Of a DNA stretch of 64,000 nt, positions 1-7,987 are shown piece by piece. Numbering within the stretch: the first letter of the stretch is position 1; every line of letters begins with the position of its first letter. The notes below the pieces were generated by a model. The model searched no databases. It was not told where the DNA came from and worked only from the letters and a program-made list of their open reading frames with translations. Both the position numbers and the translations under genes were made by a program. Source of the stretch: Alistipes sp. Its GTDB lineage: Bacteria > Bacteroidota > Bacteroidia > Bacteroidales > Rikenellaceae. The stretch lies in contig JAFVSV010000053.1 of NCBI GenBank assembly GCA_017503575.1, positions 1 to 64,000 on the forward strand. Reading direction: 5' to 3'.

Positions 1-2
1 AT

Positions 3-248
3 TTAGCCATTTGCTCGTTTTGCTTTTAGTGCTTTAAGATGCTCTTCAGCATTAAATCCTGAGGCAATACCACTCCCATTGCCCTCGGCTATCGCCATCT
101 TCAACTCTTGCAGATGACTCTCGTTCTCCTCCAAAAGGCGCAAGCCGGCACGAATAACCTCGCTGGCATTATTGTAACGCCCTTGCTCAACTTTCATTCG
201 AATGAAATTCTCGAAATAAGCCCCCAATGCTACTGATGTCGTTTTCAT
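3..248 (-). CDS. parD: ParD-family type II antitoxin
   Basis: This 81-residue protein looks like a ParD/CopG-type antitoxin. It has an N-terminal ribbon-helix-helix segment ([20 protein letters not shown]) and the characteristic [19 protein letters not shown] stretch, followed by a flexible acidic/basic tail expected to wrap around a ParE-like toxin. In known systems ParD neutralises ParE, a gyrase poison, and represses its own operon. I chose the ATG at 248 because an upstream in-frame start would lie inside the promoter. The toxin gene would be expected immediately downstream, to the left of base 1, so it is outside the window and cannot be confirmed. A perfect palindrome over the promoter (270-288) supports autoregulation. 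Confidence 0.85.
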   Translation of the reverse strand: MKTTSVALGAYFENFIRMKVEQGRYNNASEVIRAGLRLLEENESHLQELKMAIAEGNGSGIASGFNAEEHLKALKAKRANG

Positions 249-265
249 ATCGCAATAATTTTCTA

Positions 266-296
266 CAAAGTTACCAATATTTGGTAACAAAACAAA
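266..296 (-). promoter_or_regulatory. parD promoter with embedded operator palindrome
   Basis: On the minus strand a TTTG box (296-293), a 19-base spacer and a TAACTTTG box (273-266) match the Bacteroidota -33/-7 promoter consensus. The 19-base inverted repeat at 270-288 (arms GTTACCAA and TTGGTAAC, spacer TAT) lies across the spacer and the start of the -7 box. It is a natural site for the ribbon-helix-helix antitoxin to bind and block RNA polymerase. Promoter and palindrome are seen directly; autorepression is inferred from known ParDE behaviour. Confidence 0.75.
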
Positions 297-382
297 TTTT
301 CTGCCAAGATTTTTACACAAACGCGATTTTGGATAAGACTAATAATTACAATATATTTCTTGCTTAAACGAAAAAGTTTACT

Positions 383-390
383 TAATTTTG
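383..390 (+). promoter_or_regulatory. -7 promoter box of the 517 lipoprotein gene
   Basis: TAATTTTG fits TAnnTTTG, and a CTTG lies 20 bases upstream (359-362) as a candidate -33 element. Transcription would begin near 395, giving a leader of about 120 bases. The leader contains two inverted repeats (390-398 with 431-439, and 473-478 with 488-493). Confidence 0.5.
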
Positions 391-516
391 TATTGTCGGG
401 ATGTGTCTTGGCATGAGAGTGTATCGTTGACGACAATACGATGAGTCCTCCACACTTTCAAAACAACAAATAGCTGTCATGGAGGTCGACAGCATATCAA
501 CAAACAAACAACTATT

Positions 517-948
517 ATGAAGAGACTTATTCTATTAGCAGCTATTGCTGTTGGCATCACCTCATGTGGTACTCTTAAGAACTCGGCTACACATCGTGAC
601 TTCAACGTTAACACCCCTTATGCAGTGCCTATCATTGCTGACCTCGAGGTATCTGATACTAAGATTAAGCATGTATATATTCCAACAAAAGATGTCAAGA
701 ATGGTGGCACCGACAATGTCATAAACACCGCAGTGCGTGAGGCTCTCACATTGAACGGCAACGCAGATGTATTGGTAGGTCTTGAGACCCAGATTCAGTT
801 TAACTCAAGTCGCAAGGTTAAGTCAATAGTTATCACTGGCTACCCCGCGAAGTACAAGAACTTTAGAAACCTCGATGAGGAGGAGTGGTACAACAATGAG
901 TATTTCCAGTCGGAAGATAGAGGCAACAAGAGACTTATGAAGTGGTAG
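517..948 (+). CDS. Small lipoprotein of unknown function
   Basis: The 143-residue product begins with a lipoprotein signal (MKRLILLAAIAVGITSCGTL) with the acylated cysteine at residue 17. The mature part shows alternating hydrophobic strands: a VPIIADLEVSDTKIKHVYIP segment, then VINTAVREALTLNGNADVLVGLETQIQF and a KSIVITGYPAKYKNF strand-turn. The ALTLNGNADVLVG pattern resembles small Bacteroidota lipoproteins in which a helix precedes a strand reporting an inner sheet. I do not recognise a named family. It is monocistronic, between its own promoter and the terminator at 981-1015. Membrane anchoring is well supported; the function is unknown. Confidence 0.8.
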   Translation: MKRLILLAAIAVGITSCGTLKNSATHRDFNVNTPYAVPIIADLEVSDTKIKHVYIPTKDVKNGGTDNVINTAVREALTLNGNADVLVGLETQIQFNSSRKVKSIVITGYPAKYKNFRNLDEEEWYNNEYFQSEDRGNKRLMKW

Positions 949-980
949 CAAGACCATAGCATCTCAATACATAACATAGA

Positions 981-1015
981 AGAGACCGGCTTAAAAAAGT
1001 CGGTCTCTCATTTTT
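981..1015 (+). terminator. Rho-independent terminator after the 517 gene
   Basis: A 12-base stem (agagaccggctt with aagtcggtctct, one G-U pair) is followed by a run of five T at 1011-1015. It ends the transcript of the 517 lipoprotein gene. Confidence 0.85.
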
Positions 1016-1071
1016 GGTAATGATGCAAAAAGTTGCGCTTCTCGCATCATCGCCATATTGACTCTTGCTTG

Positions 1072-1419
1072 TTAGCGTTCGATACGACCCTCGAGGACAT
1101 CCTCGACATACTCGGCGTACTGCGCAATAACTTCCACCTTATAGGCGTTACTCTCGTACCATGACGCCAACTGATATTCAATCTGCGCATGCTGATACTC
1201 GGTCAAGTTCTCCATAAACTCCTCCATCTGGCGCAACACAAATACAAAGCTCTCAATATTATCCTCCTGGGCATAACGATAGAGTTTGTCAATGAACGAC
1301 ATCACCTTCTCGGCCTGCGACTGCTGTGATACGGTTGTAGCCTCCGACACTGTGTCGGCAGCGAAACTCATTGTAGCAAAGCCAAAACATGCTACGGCAA
1401 TAAGAATAAGCTTTTTCAT
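1072..1419 (-). CDS. Small secreted protein, unknown function
   Basis: The 115-residue product has a clear Sec signal peptide (MKKLILIAVACFGFATMSFA, cleavage expected after the AxA-like end at about residue 20). The mature part is largely helical and acidic, with aromatic-rich segments such as FIDKLYRYAQEDNIESF and YQLASWYESNAY. No catalytic motif is visible and I do not recognise the family. It is monocistronic, with a good -7 box at 1460-1467. It probably acts in the periplasm. A longer frame overlapping its 5' end on the same strand was not accepted. Confidence 0.7.
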   Translation of the reverse strand: MKKLILIAVACFGFATMSFAADTVSEATTVSQQSQAEKVMSFIDKLYRYAQEDNIESFVFVLRQMEEFMENLTEYQHAQIEYQLASWYESNAYKVEVIAQYAEYVEDVLEGRIER

Positions 1420-1459
1420 AGTTTGAAAATTTTATATGAGTAAAATATAAACAGCTACA

Positions 1460-1467
1460 CAAAGATA
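1460..1467 (-). promoter_or_regulatory. -7 promoter box of the 1072-1419 gene
   Basis: The minus strand reads TATCTTTG, the favoured Bacteroidota -7 sequence. It lies about 40 bases upstream of the ATG at 1419. A TTTG occurs 22 bases further upstream, slightly beyond the usual spacing. Confidence 0.55.
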
Positions 1468-1689
1468 GCAATTTATTCACATACATCCAAACAGGAAAGC
1501 ACAATACTACGCCACACGATAAATAGTTAATAGAAGGTAGTAGATACAACGCTCGGCAAAAATCCCGACGATGGGCTCTACTTAGCGTACTGCTCATTCA
1601 CATTTTCTTTTGTAAGCGGCAGTAGATGCAGCCTTATCTCGAGAATCAATTTGCTATCAGAAGGGGTTAGGCTTGGTCTATCGCAAAAG

Positions 1690-1734
1690 AAACCACCATA
1701 GGATAGTACTATAACGTACAGTCTATGGTGGTTT
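1690..1734 (-). terminator. Terminator downstream of rny
   Basis: An 11-base perfect inverted repeat (1690-1700 with 1724-1734) has additional pairing toward its loop (tagtac with gtac). On the minus strand the stem is followed by a T-rich tract (TTTCTTTT). It sits about 50 bases after the rny stop codon. Confidence 0.7.
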
Positions 1735-1756
1735 ATACTTTTGGGATGGGCCGAGA

Positions 1757-1777
1757 ATGGCCCCTTATCACAACAAA
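1757..1777 (-). repeat. 21-bp 3'-UTR motif, copy 1 (after rny)
   Basis: This 21-base stretch recurs identically at 9210-9230. On the minus strand it starts 3 bases after the rny stop codon; the other copy starts 1 base after the cysS stop. In this copy the motif can fold with the following bases (GGGCC with GGCCC across 1748-1764). Confidence 0.75.
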
Positions 1778-1780
1778 TTT

Positions 1781-3310
1781 CTATTTGGCGTAAGACACCG
1801 AACGAGTCTCTCTAATAACGGTAATCTTAACCTGTCCAGGATAGGTCATCTCATCCTGAATCTTCTTTGCTATGTCGTGCGACAATGCCTCAGACTCCTG
1901 ATCCGAGAGCTTGTCGGCGCCTACAATGACACGGAGCTCACGACCCGCCTGGATAGCATAGGTCTTAACAACGCCTGGGTATGATAGGGCGATACCCTCC
2001 ATCTCCTTGAGGCGCTTGATGTATGACTCAACAACCTCGCGACGTGCGCCAGGACGTGCGCCCGATATTGCATCGCAGACCTGGATGATAGGCGCGATAA
2101 GCGATGTCATCTCGGTCTCGTCGTGGTGAGCACCAATGGCGTTACATACATCGGGCTTCTCCTTATACTTCTCCGCAAGCTTCATACCGATAATTGCGTG
2201 TGGCAACTCTGGCTCATCATCGGGCACCTTGCCTATATCATGGAGCAAGCCTGCACGGCGTGCAGCCTTTGGATTAAGACCGAGCTCGGCAGCCATGATA
2301 CCTGCGAGGTTTGCAGTCTCGCGAGCATGCTGCAAGAGGTTCTGACCATACGACGAGCGATACTTCATCTTACCAATAAGGCGGATGAGGTCGGGGTGTA
2401 GGCCGTGGATGCCAAGATCGATAGTCGTACGCTTACCAACCTCGACAATCTCCTCCTCGATCTGCTTCTTAACCTTCGCCACAACCTCCTCGATACGTGC
2501 TGGGTGGATACGGCCGTCGGTAACAAGCTGGTGCAGAGCCAAGCGTGCTATCTCACGACGTACGGGGTCGAAGCCCGAGAGGATGATAGCCTCGGGGGTG
2601 TCGTCGACGATAATCTCAATACCTGTTGCAGCCTCCAAGGCGCGTATGTTACGACCCTCACGGCCGATGATACGACCCTTAACCTCGTCAGACTCAATGT
2701 TGAATACCGTAACGGCATTCTCGATAGCTGTCTCGGTAGCCACACGCTGAATGGATGCTACGACGATGCGCTTCGCCTCCTTCGTTGCCGAGAGCTTTGC
2801 CTCCTCGATGGTCTCTGCGATGTAGGCTGCAGCATCCGCCTTAGCCTCATTCTTCATATTCTCGAGAAGGACATTCTTAGCATCCTCCGAGCTCATGCCC
2901 GATATCTGCTCAAGGCGCTCATTCTGCTCCTTGATGACTGCTGCAAGCTCCTCCTTGCGTGCCTCGACGCCCTGCATCTGTGTCTCGAGCTGCTCCTTAC
3001 GACGGTCGAGTTCCTGACTACGCTTATCCAAGTCGCGCTCCTTATGCTGAAGGTTGGCCTCAATCTGCTTTGCGCGTTGCTCGCTCTGCTGGAGCTTCTG
3101 ATTGCGCTCGTTGACATGGCGGTCGTGCTCACTCTTAAGCTGAATGAACTTCTCCTTGGCCTGCAACATCTTCTCTTTCTTTATCATTTCGCCGTCTGCC
3201 TCCGCCTTCTCGACGATGGCTTTAGATCGTGCACGAGCTGCAAGGTAGGCACCACCGCCACCTACGACAGCTCCGACAACGACACCGACGATTGTCAATG
3301 TAATGCTCAT
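1781..3310 (-). CDS. rny: Ribonuclease Y
   Basis: RNase Y is a membrane-anchored endoribonuclease that starts decay of many mRNAs. The 509-residue protein has the family layout: an N-terminal membrane segment ([20 protein letters not shown]), a long coiled coil at roughly residues 30-190 rich in E, K and R, a KH RNA-binding domain ([19 protein letters not shown]) and an HD metal-dependent phosphohydrolase domain ([11 protein letters not shown]). The ATG at 3310 was chosen because it starts directly at the transmembrane helix; extension to 3433 would run into the upstream non-coding RNA. Length is normal for the family (about 510-520). The gene lies downstream of zapA and a probable 6S RNA on the same strand. 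Confidence 0.96.
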   Translation of the reverse strand: MSITLTIVGVVVGAVVGGGGAYLAARARSKAIVEKAEADGEMIKKEKMLQAKEKFIQLKSEHDRHVNERNQKLQQSEQRAKQIEANLQHKERDLDKRSQELDRRKEQLETQMQGVEARKEELAAVIKEQNERLEQISGMSSEDAKNVLLENMKNEAKADAAAYIAETIEEAKLSATKEAKRIVVASIQRVATETAIENAVTVFNIESDEVKGRIIGREGRNIRALEAATGIEIIVDDTPEAIILSGFDPVRREIARLALHQLVTDGRIHPARIEEVVAKVKKQIEEEIVEVGKRTTIDLGIHGLHPDLIRLIGKMKYRSSYGQNLLQHARETANLAGIMAAELGLNPKAARRAGLLHDIGKVPDDEPELPHAIIGMKLAEKYKEKPDVCNAIGAHHDETEMTSLIAPIIQVCDAISGARPGARREVVESYIKRLKEMEGIALSYPGVVKTYAIQAGRELRVIVGADKLSDQESEALSHDIAKKIQDEMTYPGQVKITVIRETRSVSYAK

Positions 3311-3344
3311 AATTAAGTAGGTTTTATATATATAGTTTAACGTA

Positions 3345-3545
3345 TAACAAAAAAAACCGCAAAGACTCCTTAACTTGTTTGACGAATCCTGAGATAAGTC
3401 ATAGGTGGGGCTCCGAGGCACGCAACAGTCCACTGGTGGCGCATAGGCACCACACCCAAAGGGTTGAGGCCTTGTTTTGTGGCTTTACTCGAGAGTTGTC
3501 CCAATGTAATATTAGTTGTACAGATCGCAAAGCTTTTAAGGAATC
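3345..3545 (-). ncRNA. ssrS: Probable 6S RNA (SsrS)
   Basis: The roughly 200-base gap between zapA and rny has strong RNA structure on the minus strand. A long-range closing stem pairs 3536-3545 with 3364-3373 (GATTCCTTAA with TTAAGGAGTC, one G-U pair). It encloses about 160 bases with an apical hairpin GTGGTGC-CUAU-GCGCCAC and an ACCC-TTT-GGGT hairpin. The molecule ends in a T8 run (3356-3349) typical of intrinsic termination. Size, long-rod shape and position next to zapA fit 6S RNA, which sequesters the housekeeping RNA polymerase; in proteobacteria ssrS also neighbours zapA. The identification is by structure and context, not by homology search. Confidence 0.6.
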
Positions 3546-3652
3546 CATGCGGGATAGATCGTATATGTAAAGAACGATGACACTTATATGGTGTGTCGCC
3601 CATAAATACCATGTTGGCTAATAGAGCCATCTACAATAATCTTGCCTAAAGG

Positions 3653-3934
3653 CTATCTCTTCACATAACCTCTTATGCGCTCTTCGAGAGCCTGCATCTC
3701 CTCTAAGTCAGCATCGTAGCTACGCTTCGCAGCAAACTCCTCGATAGAGTAGAAGAATGCGGCCATCGCAAGACGGTCTTGGATATCGAACTTGGTAACC
3801 TTCGAGTACTCTGCCACCTTCTCATTTATGCGGCGTGCAGCCTCGCGGTATAGCTCCTCCTTGGCAACATCGATGGTCATCGAGTAGTTTCTACCAGCTA
3901 TTGATAGTTCTATCTTTATCTTACCTTCAGCCAT
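3653..3934 (-). CDS. zapA: Cell division protein ZapA
   Basis: ZapA binds and bundles FtsZ filaments at midcell. The 93-residue product has the family features: an N-terminal strand region (KIKIELSIAGRNYSMTID), the helix EELYREAARRINEKVAEY, and a C-terminal coiled coil with DIQDRLAMAAFFYSIEEF, close to the conserved block of ZapA proteins. It starts 3 bases after the stop of the upstream coiled-coil gene, so the two are probably cotranscribed and perhaps translationally coupled. Confidence 0.9.
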   Translation of the reverse strand: MAEGKIKIELSIAGRNYSMTIDVAKEELYREAARRINEKVAEYSKVTKFDIQDRLAMAAFFYSIEEFAAKRSYDADLEEMQALEERIRGYVKR

Positions 3935-3937
3935 CGC

Positions 3938-4240
3938 TTAGTTGTTTTCTTGTTCATGCTTAATGGCGGCAATGCAACGGTCAACCTCCCGCAATAAATT
4001 GTTGACACGCGCTCGTGCTCGCTCCACACTGCCATCATCACCACGCATCACGCAGGCTAACTCCAAACGCTTGATGGTACTATCCTGCTCACGCACACGC
4101 TCTTCGAGACGATGTTTCACCGCGAGGAGCTGGTCACGCTCGCTTGTCAACGCGCGGCACTCCTCCGATATACGCTCGTGGTCAGCAATAAGTCGCTCGA
4201 CCTCCGCAGCGAGTCGTTTAACAATATCCTTCTGAGCCAT
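3938..4240 (-). CDS. Coiled-coil protein, possible ZapB-like division factor
   Basis: This 100-residue protein is almost entirely a predicted coiled coil with heptad-like spacing from residue 5 to 60 (KDIVKRLAAEVERLIADHER onward), then a basic stretch and a second helix (RARARVNNLLREVDRCIAAI). It has no signal peptide or membrane segment. Adjacency to zapA suggests a cytoplasmic partner in the Z-ring, like the unrelated small coiled-coil ZapB of other bacteria, but sequence alone does not prove homology. It is first in a short operon behind a near-perfect promoter at 4269-4299. Confidence 0.75.
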   Translation of the reverse strand: MAQKDIVKRLAAEVERLIADHERISEECRALTSERDQLLAVKHRLEERVREQDSTIKRLELACVMRGDDGSVERARARVNNLLREVDRCIAAIKHEQENN

Positions 4241-4268
4241 AATGAGGGCAATAAATATATTTACTCCT

Positions 4269-4299
4269 CAAAGATAAGTATTTTTTATTGAATATCAAA
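4269..4299 (-). promoter_or_regulatory. Promoter of the coiled-coil/zapA operon
   Basis: On the minus strand TTTG (4299-4296), a 19-base spacer and TATCTTTG (4276-4269) match the Bacteroidota consensus exactly. The start codon follows about 25 bases downstream at 4240. Confidence 0.75.
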
Positions 4300-4358
4300 A
4301 TTTTTCAAACAAAAGAGTTCTTACCGACACCATTTACACAACACGGCCAACTCCTAAA

Positions 4359-4397
4359 AAGAGAAGATGGGGAGCATATTTTGATTATGCACCCCAT
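4359..4397 (-). terminator. Terminator downstream of rimO
   Basis: The minus strand forms an 11-pair hairpin with one internal A-A mismatch (4386-4397 with 4367-4378), followed by a pyrimidine/T tract (CTTCTCTTTTT). It ends the prfB-namZ-ftsY-rimO transcription unit. Confidence 0.6.
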
Positions 4398-4419
4398 ACC
4401 ATATTACCTCGAATGAACG

Positions 4420-5715
4420 CTATGCCTCGAGACGAGCATAGAGGTCGTAATCCTCACAGTCGGTAATCTCCACATTGTAGAAACGCCCCCTTATTAGGCG
4501 CTTGCCACAGCTGTCAACAATAATCTCCTGATCCACCTCTGGCGAGTCGTACTCCGAGCGACCTACATAGTAGTCACCCTCCTTACGGTCGATGATGATG
4601 CGCATACGCTGACCCACGCGACGAGCATTATTCTCCAGTGACACACGCTCTTGCAGACGCATGATACGGTCCACGCGGTCGTGCTTGACCTCCTCCGCCA
4701 CATCATCCTTAAGACGCGTAGCCGAGTATGTACCCTCCTCCTCGGAGTAGGCAAAGACACCCAAACGGTCGAACTTCGTATCGCGAACAAACTCCATAAG
4801 CTCCTTAAAGTCCTCCTCCGTCTCGCCAGGGTAGCCCACAAGGAGTGTTGTGCGAAGTGCTATATCGGGAATGGCACGACGCAACTTCTCGACCAAGGCC
4901 ACAGCATCGGCCTTCGTATGGCGACGCTTCATCGCCGTAAGCTGGTTATCAGATATATGCTGGAATGGAATATCTAAGTAGCGGCATATCTTCTTCTCGC
5001 GTGCCATCACCTCGATAACCTCATCGGGGAACTCCGTGGGATAGGCATAGTGTAGACGTATCCACTCCAAGCCCTCGATACGGCAAAGACGCTCCAAAAG
5101 TTCTGCCAGCTTGCGCTCACCGTAGAGGTCGACACCATAGTATGTAGTATCCTGCGCGATAACCATAATCTCCCTTACGCCCTTGGTGACAAGAGCCTCA
5201 GCCTCGGCAACGAGTGCCTCCATAGGCACCGACTTATGGCGGCCACGGATAAGGGGTATGGCGCAGTAGCCACACATCCAATTGCACCCCTCCGAGATCT
5301 TTAGGTAGGCGTAGTGCGAAGGGGTCGACAGCTCGCGCTTTGTCTCATTCTCGGCACGATACTTCGCACCGAGACGTTCGACGATACCCGCCCAGTCGTT
5401 AACGCCAAAGAAGTCATCTACCTCGGGGAGCTCTGGGCGTAGCTCGTCAGCATAGCGCTGCGAGAGGCAACCCACAACGAAGAGTTCCTCTATCTTACCG
5501 CGCATCTTAAGGTCGGCAGCACGCAATATCGTATCTATGGACTCCTGCTTGGCATCGCCAATAAAGCCACAGGTGTTGATGACGACAACCTCGGCATCCG
5601 TGCGGTCGCTATCAAAGACCACCTTATAGTCCATGGCGGTGAGCTGTGCCGCGAGGTGCTCCGAGTCTACGGTATTCTTCGAGCAGCCGAGCGTAATGAT
5701 GTTTATCTTCTTCAT
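4420..5715 (-). CDS. rimO: Ribosomal protein S12 methylthiotransferase RimO
   Basis: RimO is a radical-SAM enzyme that adds a methylthio group to a conserved aspartate of ribosomal protein S12. The 431-residue product shows the UPF0004 domain with cysteines in ITLGCSKNTVDSE, INTCGFI and VVGCLSQRY, which ligate one cluster. The radical-SAM motif CNWMCGYC (CxxxCxxC) ligates the second, and a C-terminal TRAM-like domain follows (about residues 365-430). The SKNTVDSE signature separates RimO from MiaB. The start at 5715 begins exactly at MKKINIITLGC, 4 bases after the ftsY stop, so the pair is an operon. Confidence 0.95.
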   Translation of the reverse strand: MKKINIITLGCSKNTVDSEHLAAQLTAMDYKVVFDSDRTDAEVVVINTCGFIGDAKQESIDTILRAADLKMRGKIEELFVVGCLSQRYADELRPELPEVDDFFGVNDWAGIVERLGAKYRAENETKRELSTPSHYAYLKISEGCNWMCGYCAIPLIRGRHKSVPMEALVAEAEALVTKGVREIMVIAQDTTYYGVDLYGERKLAELLERLCRIEGLEWIRLHYAYPTEFPDEVIEVMAREKKICRYLDIPFQHISDNQLTAMKRRHTKADAVALVEKLRRAIPDIALRTTLLVGYPGETEEDFKELMEFVRDTKFDRLGVFAYSEEEGTYSATRLKDDVAEEVKHDRVDRIMRLQERVSLENNARRVGQRMRIIIDRKEGDYYVGRSEYDSPEVDQEIIVDSCGKRLIRGRFYNVEITDCEDYDLYARLEA

Positions 5716-5719
5716 AGCA

Positions 5720-6796
5720 CTACTGCTTTGCATCGCCAAACAGTGCGCGGACAAACTCGTGACGGTCGAACATCTTGAGCTGGTCGATACCCTCGCCAAT
5801 ACCTATATAGCGCACTGGAATATTAAACTTATCGCTGATGCCGATAACGACACCACCCTTTGCCGTGCCATCGAGCTTCGTGATGGCGAGCGAAGTCACC
5901 TGTGTAGCCTCTGTAAACTGCTTCGCCTGCTCAAAGGCATTCTGACCCGTAGAGCCATCCAATACGAGCATCACCTCGTGTGGTGCATCGGGGATGACCT
6001 TCGACATTACGTTACGAATCTTCGTAAGCTCCTTCATAAGACCAACCTTATTGTGGAGACGACCAGCCGTATCTATAAGTACCACATCGGCACCATTAGC
6101 CACTGCCGAGCGCAACGTATCGTATGCCACGGATGCTGGGTCGGAGCCCATATCCTGACGAATCATCGTAGCACCAGCCCTATCTGCCCATACGCCAAGC
6201 TGGTCGATAGCCGCAGCACGGAAGGTATCGGCAGCACCTATATATACCTTACGGCCAGCCTTCGTGAGCTGCGCCGCGAGCTTACCGATGGTGGTAGTCT
6301 TACCAGCACCATTGACACCCACGACCATCATAACATAGGGCATACCCTCCTTAACCTCGATACCGAAGTCCTTTGTCGAGCGGTGCGACTCCTCCATGAG
6401 CGAGGCTATCTCATCACGAAGTATAGAGTGCAACTCCGAGGTGTTCATATACTTGTCCCTTGCCACACGCTCCTCTATACGGCGTATAATCTTCACCGTG
6501 GTGTCGACGCCGACATCCGACGTGATGAGCATCTCTTCGAGGTCGTCGAGCACATCGGCATCCACAGTTGTGCGACCAGCAATAGCGCGCTTCAAGCGAC
6601 CGAAGAAGCCCTCCTTGGTCTTCTCCAAGCCCACCTCAAGCTCCTTACGCTCGGCCTCGACAGCGGCGCGCTCCTCCTCCGCCTCCTGCTCCGCGCGAGC
6701 CTCGACGGCTGCCGCCTGCTCGGGTGTTAGGTTTTCGGGGCTCTCCTGTGGAGTCTCTACCTTTTTCTTCTTCTTAAATAAGTCAAAAAATCCCAT
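5720..6796 (-). CDS. ftsY: Signal recognition particle receptor FtsY
   Basis: FtsY docks SRP-ribosome complexes at the membrane through paired GTPases. The 358-residue protein has a short N-terminal basic patch (FFDLFKKKKK), an acidic linker, and the NG domain. Visible motifs are GVNGAGKTTT (P-loop, about residue 160), DTFRAAA, DTAGR, and TKLDGTAKGG near the C-terminus. The acidic A domain is short compared with E. coli, usual in this phylum. It sits between a NamZ-like muramidase gene (15 bases upstream) and rimO. Confidence 0.97.
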   Translation of the reverse strand: MGFFDLFKKKKKVETPQESPENLTPEQAAAVEARAEQEAEEERAAVEAERKELEVGLEKTKEGFFGRLKRAIAGRTTVDADVLDDLEEMLITSDVGVDTTVKIIRRIEERVARDKYMNTSELHSILRDEIASLMEESHRSTKDFGIEVKEGMPYVMMVVGVNGAGKTTTIGKLAAQLTKAGRKVYIGAADTFRAAAIDQLGVWADRAGATMIRQDMGSDPASVAYDTLRSAVANGADVVLIDTAGRLHNKVGLMKELTKIRNVMSKVIPDAPHEVMLVLDGSTGQNAFEQAKQFTEATQVTSLAITKLDGTAKGGVVIGISDKFNIPVRYIGIGEGIDQLKMFDRHEFVRALFGDAKQ

Positions 6797-6811
6797 GTCT
6801 ATTCTCTGTTT

Positions 6812-7978
6812 TTAGTTATTATCTTCGTATAGTAAATATCTCTTTCTCTGCTGTTTGAACATTTCGACATCCGTCTCCCAGCAGGCCTCAATATCGGCTG
6901 CCGAGCGACCCTCGATAATCATCTCTCTAACCCAGCCAACACCGATAAGCTTCTCGAACATCGGCGTGAAGAACTTATCGCCCATGTCGAGGTCGTGGTA
7001 TGCATCGACAACATAGCTCAAATCGACACCCTCACTCCAGATATACTCATCATCGAGCTCACGCAGGTCTACACCGTAGCACAGGGTACCACTATGTGGC
7101 GGTGTCTTTGAGCCAGCGTTAGGTTGTGGCGTGAAGCTAAAGTAGCGCCCCTCCATCTCGGGGTGACCATATATCTCAAACGGGGCATCCGTACCGCGCC
7201 CCATACTCACCACCGTACCCTCAAATAGACATGTTGAGGGGTATAGGTATATGGAGTGCTGCGTGGGGAGGTTTGGTGACGGTGCTATGGGCAAGGTGTA
7301 GTGCGTCGAGTGGTCGTAGTTGCGACACTTGACGACCTTTACATCGGCACTCTTTGCCCAGCCCTCACCAATGGCCATCACGGCTATCTCACCCATGGTC
7401 ATGCCATGCACAACAGGAATGGGCAACCACCCCACTCCCGACTTATACTTCATGTCGAGTATCGGGCCATCGACATAGTGACCATTGGGGTTTGGCCTAT
7501 CCAAGATGATGACACTACGCCCAAAGTCGGCACACGCATCAACCATGCGTAGCATAGATATATAGTATGTATAGAAGCGTAGTCCTACATCCTGCATATC
7601 TACGATAAGCACGTCGAACGAGCGCATCACCTCATCCGAGGGGCGTTGTGTATTCCCATTATATAGCGATAGTATCGCCACTCCCGTAGTCTCATCTACC
7701 GAGTTCGAGACCTTGGCGCCAGCCTCCACGCTACCTCTAAAGCCATGCTCCGGGGCGAAGATACCCACGAGGTTAACGCCCTCGCGATGAAGCATATCGA
7801 CGACATGCTCCTCGGTGCTATACATCGCCGTATGGTTTGCCAACACCGCTACGCGCTTACCCTCGAGTAGTGGCATATACTCCTCGGTATGCGTAGCACC
7901 CACAAGCACCTCCTGCGCCGAGGCGGCAAAGGTGAGCATCAGTGCGACCACAACAATATATAACCACCTTAGTCTCAT
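6812..7978 (-). CDS. NamZ-like exo-beta-N-acetylmuramidase (DUF1343)
   Basis: The 388-residue product has a signal peptide (LYIVVVALMLTFAASA) and the DUF1343 hallmarks: LANHTAMYS, IFAPEHGFRGS, VLIVDMQDVGLRFYTY, ILDRPNPN and VVHGMTMGE. Characterised members (NamZ, B. subtilis YbbC) release terminal N-acetylmuramic acid from cell-wall fragments (family GH171). The acidic residues in EHGF and DMQD are candidate catalytic-site residues. It is likely periplasmic, working in peptidoglycan turnover. It is cotranscribed with prfB (9-base gap) and ftsY. Activity is inferred from the family. Confidence 0.88.
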   Translation of the reverse strand: MRLRWLYIVVVALMLTFAASAQEVLVGATHTEEYMPLLEGKRVAVLANHTAMYSTEEHVVDMLHREGVNLVGIFAPEHGFRGSVEAGAKVSNSVDETTGVAILSLYNGNTQRPSDEVMRSFDVLIVDMQDVGLRFYTYYISMLRMVDACADFGRSVIILDRPNPNGHYVDGPILDMKYKSGVGWLPIPVVHGMTMGEIAVMAIGEGWAKSADVKVVKCRNYDHSTHYTLPIAPSPNLPTQHSIYLYPSTCLFEGTVVSMGRGTDAPFEIYGHPEMEGRYFSFTPQPNAGSKTPPHSGTLCYGVDLRELDDEYIWSEGVDLSYVVDAYHDLDMGDKFFTPMFEKLIGVGWVREMIIEGRSAADIEACWETDVEMFKQQRKRYLLYEDNN

Positions 7979-7987
7979 CGCCGTTAG

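Noticed and set aside
1289..1597. A 102-codon frame on the minus strand overlapping the small secreted protein
   Set aside because: It overlaps a gene with a clear signal peptide and promoter and has no recognisable features.
2405..3316. A 303-codon frame opposite rny
   Set aside because: It is an antisense shadow of a strongly conserved gene with leucine-rich low complexity.
5633..6730. A 365-codon frame opposite ftsY and rimO
   Set aside because: It lies antisense to ftsY motifs; no start signal or family match.
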